From Sipunculus nudus (Eukaryota > Annelida > Sipuncula > Golfingiida > Sipunculidae): a stretch of DNA of 64,000 nucleotides. The stretch spans positions 12,690,882 through 12,754,881 of the forward strand of contig CM049317.1 of NCBI GenBank assembly GCA_026874595.1. Reading direction: 5' to 3'. The number at the start of each line of letters is the position of its first letter. The stretch's first letter is position 1. Shown here one piece after another: positions 40,501 through 43,438 of the stretch. A program made the translations under genes and the position numbers. A model generated the notes under the pieces. The model worked only from the letters and a program-made list of their open reading frames with translations. It made no database searches and was not told the DNA's origin.

Positions 40501-43381
40501 AACATTGGTCCCAGGAACAAAAACTGCGTATATAACTGAAGTGAAAGCACTGAAATTTTCTGTACGGTGAGCCAGGCTCAAATATCATTTGAATCTAAAA
40601 TTCTGCCGTAATGTCTATTGCAATGTGTATCTCCCAAATATAATCTGCAGTTATTCGTCTCCGAGACTTTTCATGTGATATTTTGTATTTATGAAAATGA
40701 TATATGATATAGTCAATAACTCTTCAATGATCCACAGAGAAACAAAATGATTGATAACATATGTTTGACCTCAGCAACAAGAAACATCACGAAATATGGC
40801 AGCTTATAATGACACACAGAAGAGCGTATTCATCCGCAATGACTGAATAAACAATTCCAACAGATCATACCATTTTGCTGGAACCAGCGCTAGAAGTACG
40901 TTGGGGCCATTGCTGGCCCCTTTCCTACCCACCCATGAACTGACGGAAATCAAATCAGTAGCGTTTGAGTAATTCTGTTACAACCCAACAAATCAACTAC
41001 TCAAAAAACAAAGGAGTGAAAACATAACCTTGTTTGCGGAGATCAGTATATACTTTAATTCTTACGGAGCGGATCATTTGTGCGATTGAAACCCGAAGTC
41101 TCGTAGTGGAGTTTCCTGAAAACGATCTTCCGGTCTGTATTTTTGCTCGACCACCAGACATGGTTCTGGATCTGTTCAGGGATTTGTTTACACGGTAAAC
41201 GGTGTATTTTACCGTAATGGGACTCGTTGACGGCAGCTGCAAAGAGAAAAATATACTGGTAATATTTTAGTGAGCCCCCTAATATACACCGCCGTAACCC
41301 TTTAAAGGCTTTCAGATCATTTTTGCGGCCTGGACCCCCCCCCCCCCCCCCCGCCCCCCTTTCCGGACCATGGGAACTTGTATTAAGTTTTGCAATCAGT
41401 CATCTCCTTTACCGAAACCCGAGATCAATACCTGATATTCAAGAGGATTTCAAATTCTTGATATGCACGATTAACAAAAGGAGAAACCACGCGGAAAAAA
41501 TCTCATTTCTTTGTATATAATGTCACTTTATACGTAAAAGGTACAGAAGAAGCTGGCGTTTAAAGGAACCATCGATGCTCCCTTTGCACATTTGGACTTG
41601 TTATTATGTCAGAGCTACTTTGATTTAGGTTCGTGAACAGTTACTGTTGTAATATATTACACATCCAATGACAAAGGGGAATGGGGGATATTACCTGAAA
41701 TGCTCATGGAATATTTTTAAACTCATCATCTGAATTTTTTTCTTCAGGCAAATACAGTTATAAATATTAACATCTGTAAAAACATCAAAATTGTGTAGAT
41801 GGTTCGTCTATACCAAGTTTTTCCAGACTGCTAGCATTATCTATTTTTCATTGAAATTTCATGAATGCTTTATGTGATCCGAATGGTTGAGATTTGTGGT
41901 TGTACATCTAACCTTTATATACATAAACTGATAACTATTTCTTCTATGATTGAGAAATTTCGTTGTATGGAATATGTGACCTCCCTTACGTAATCTGCGT
42001 TTTATATACGTTTGCTTAGCCTTTAATCGAGCAGTTTCAGATTCATTTGAACAAATAAAACCCCAACCTGTTGTAAGAAAGGCGCCTTATTTGAAATTAA
42101 ATGGCCTGGTGTAAAACAGGATGTTAACGGAAAATGTCTAAGTGTACAATAAACACATTTTAAAATTCCAACGTCCATAAAAACACGTTGGCATGGCGGG
42201 TTTATTTTCAAAATTAGAGCACCACCAGTGGACAGTTAATAATACCGGCAAGAAAAAGACTGCTTTGTGCAAAAATGCTCAACGCGATGTCTTGATCATA
42301 TCATAATCGTGTTAGGCTGCACAAGGTTTTCAGGCCGCTCATATTTTCCATGGTCCCTATTTTTGTGTAAAATCACCGGGTCGTTGCTGTTGCTTAAAAT
42401 ATTTTTTGAATGTATCAGGAAAAAATTATTAAACTTTGGTTCTTTCGTGTGCAATATTTACAAAATCTGAAGCACATGGCAGTCTGCGAAACATATAGAT
42501 TTTCTCACTCTGTGAAGGTTTAAAGGGACTAATTAAATTCTAACGCTGTGTGCTTAATCCTGCTGACTTGTCCCGATTTGTTTGGGTATAAGCACACTTG
42601 ATACATCTTTAAAAATATGGCCGTATACAATATTCATTTACTTGCCCTGTATCGTCTTCGGTTTTACAGGTAGAACTTCCGGAGATCTGGTTACGAGTGC
42701 TGGTACCTCCTCTTGTTCATTTTCCTTCCACTTTGAAATGTGATCAACAGATGTGAAAAAATCTTTAAACAGATCATTAGGTTTCTTCCAAGCTTCCTTA
42801 TTTTTCATCATTGTAAGTGGTAAAGCTGTATAGAAAAACAAACCATAAATTAGTAAATCAGATAGGTACCGCTGTACCAACTGTACTCGACTCAGACAAA
42901 TGTTAGAACATTCAGTAAAAATGTAATATTCGTGTATTTTTGTAAATGTCAGTTAAAATTGTGATTTACTTGCCTTCTTATAACTCCCGAAATAATACAT
43001 TAAATATAATATAATTCGATATTTAAATGTAGAAATTTATAGATCCTTATTGTACCGTTATCACATAACGAAGGTATTTATATAATGTTTGATGCACAGG
43101 GGCATCAATACAGGGGATGACTGAGGATATATATCCCCCACGTTTTAGCAAGGGGGATGGTGAATGGAATCATCCCCCCTTGATATTCAGAGAATTGTGT
43201 TTTTTATTGAAAATGAAATATATTAATAATTATAATTTTAAACTTTGGTTCGATTCCTGAGTTTACTTTGAAATATAATATATCTAAACATAATTTAGAA
43301 TTAACATATACTGGAAAATAGTACCTAACTTTTTAAAATCTTTTACTTATTTGTAATGTATTTGAAATGTGTCACATAGAC

Positions 43382-43438
<57 letters not shown>

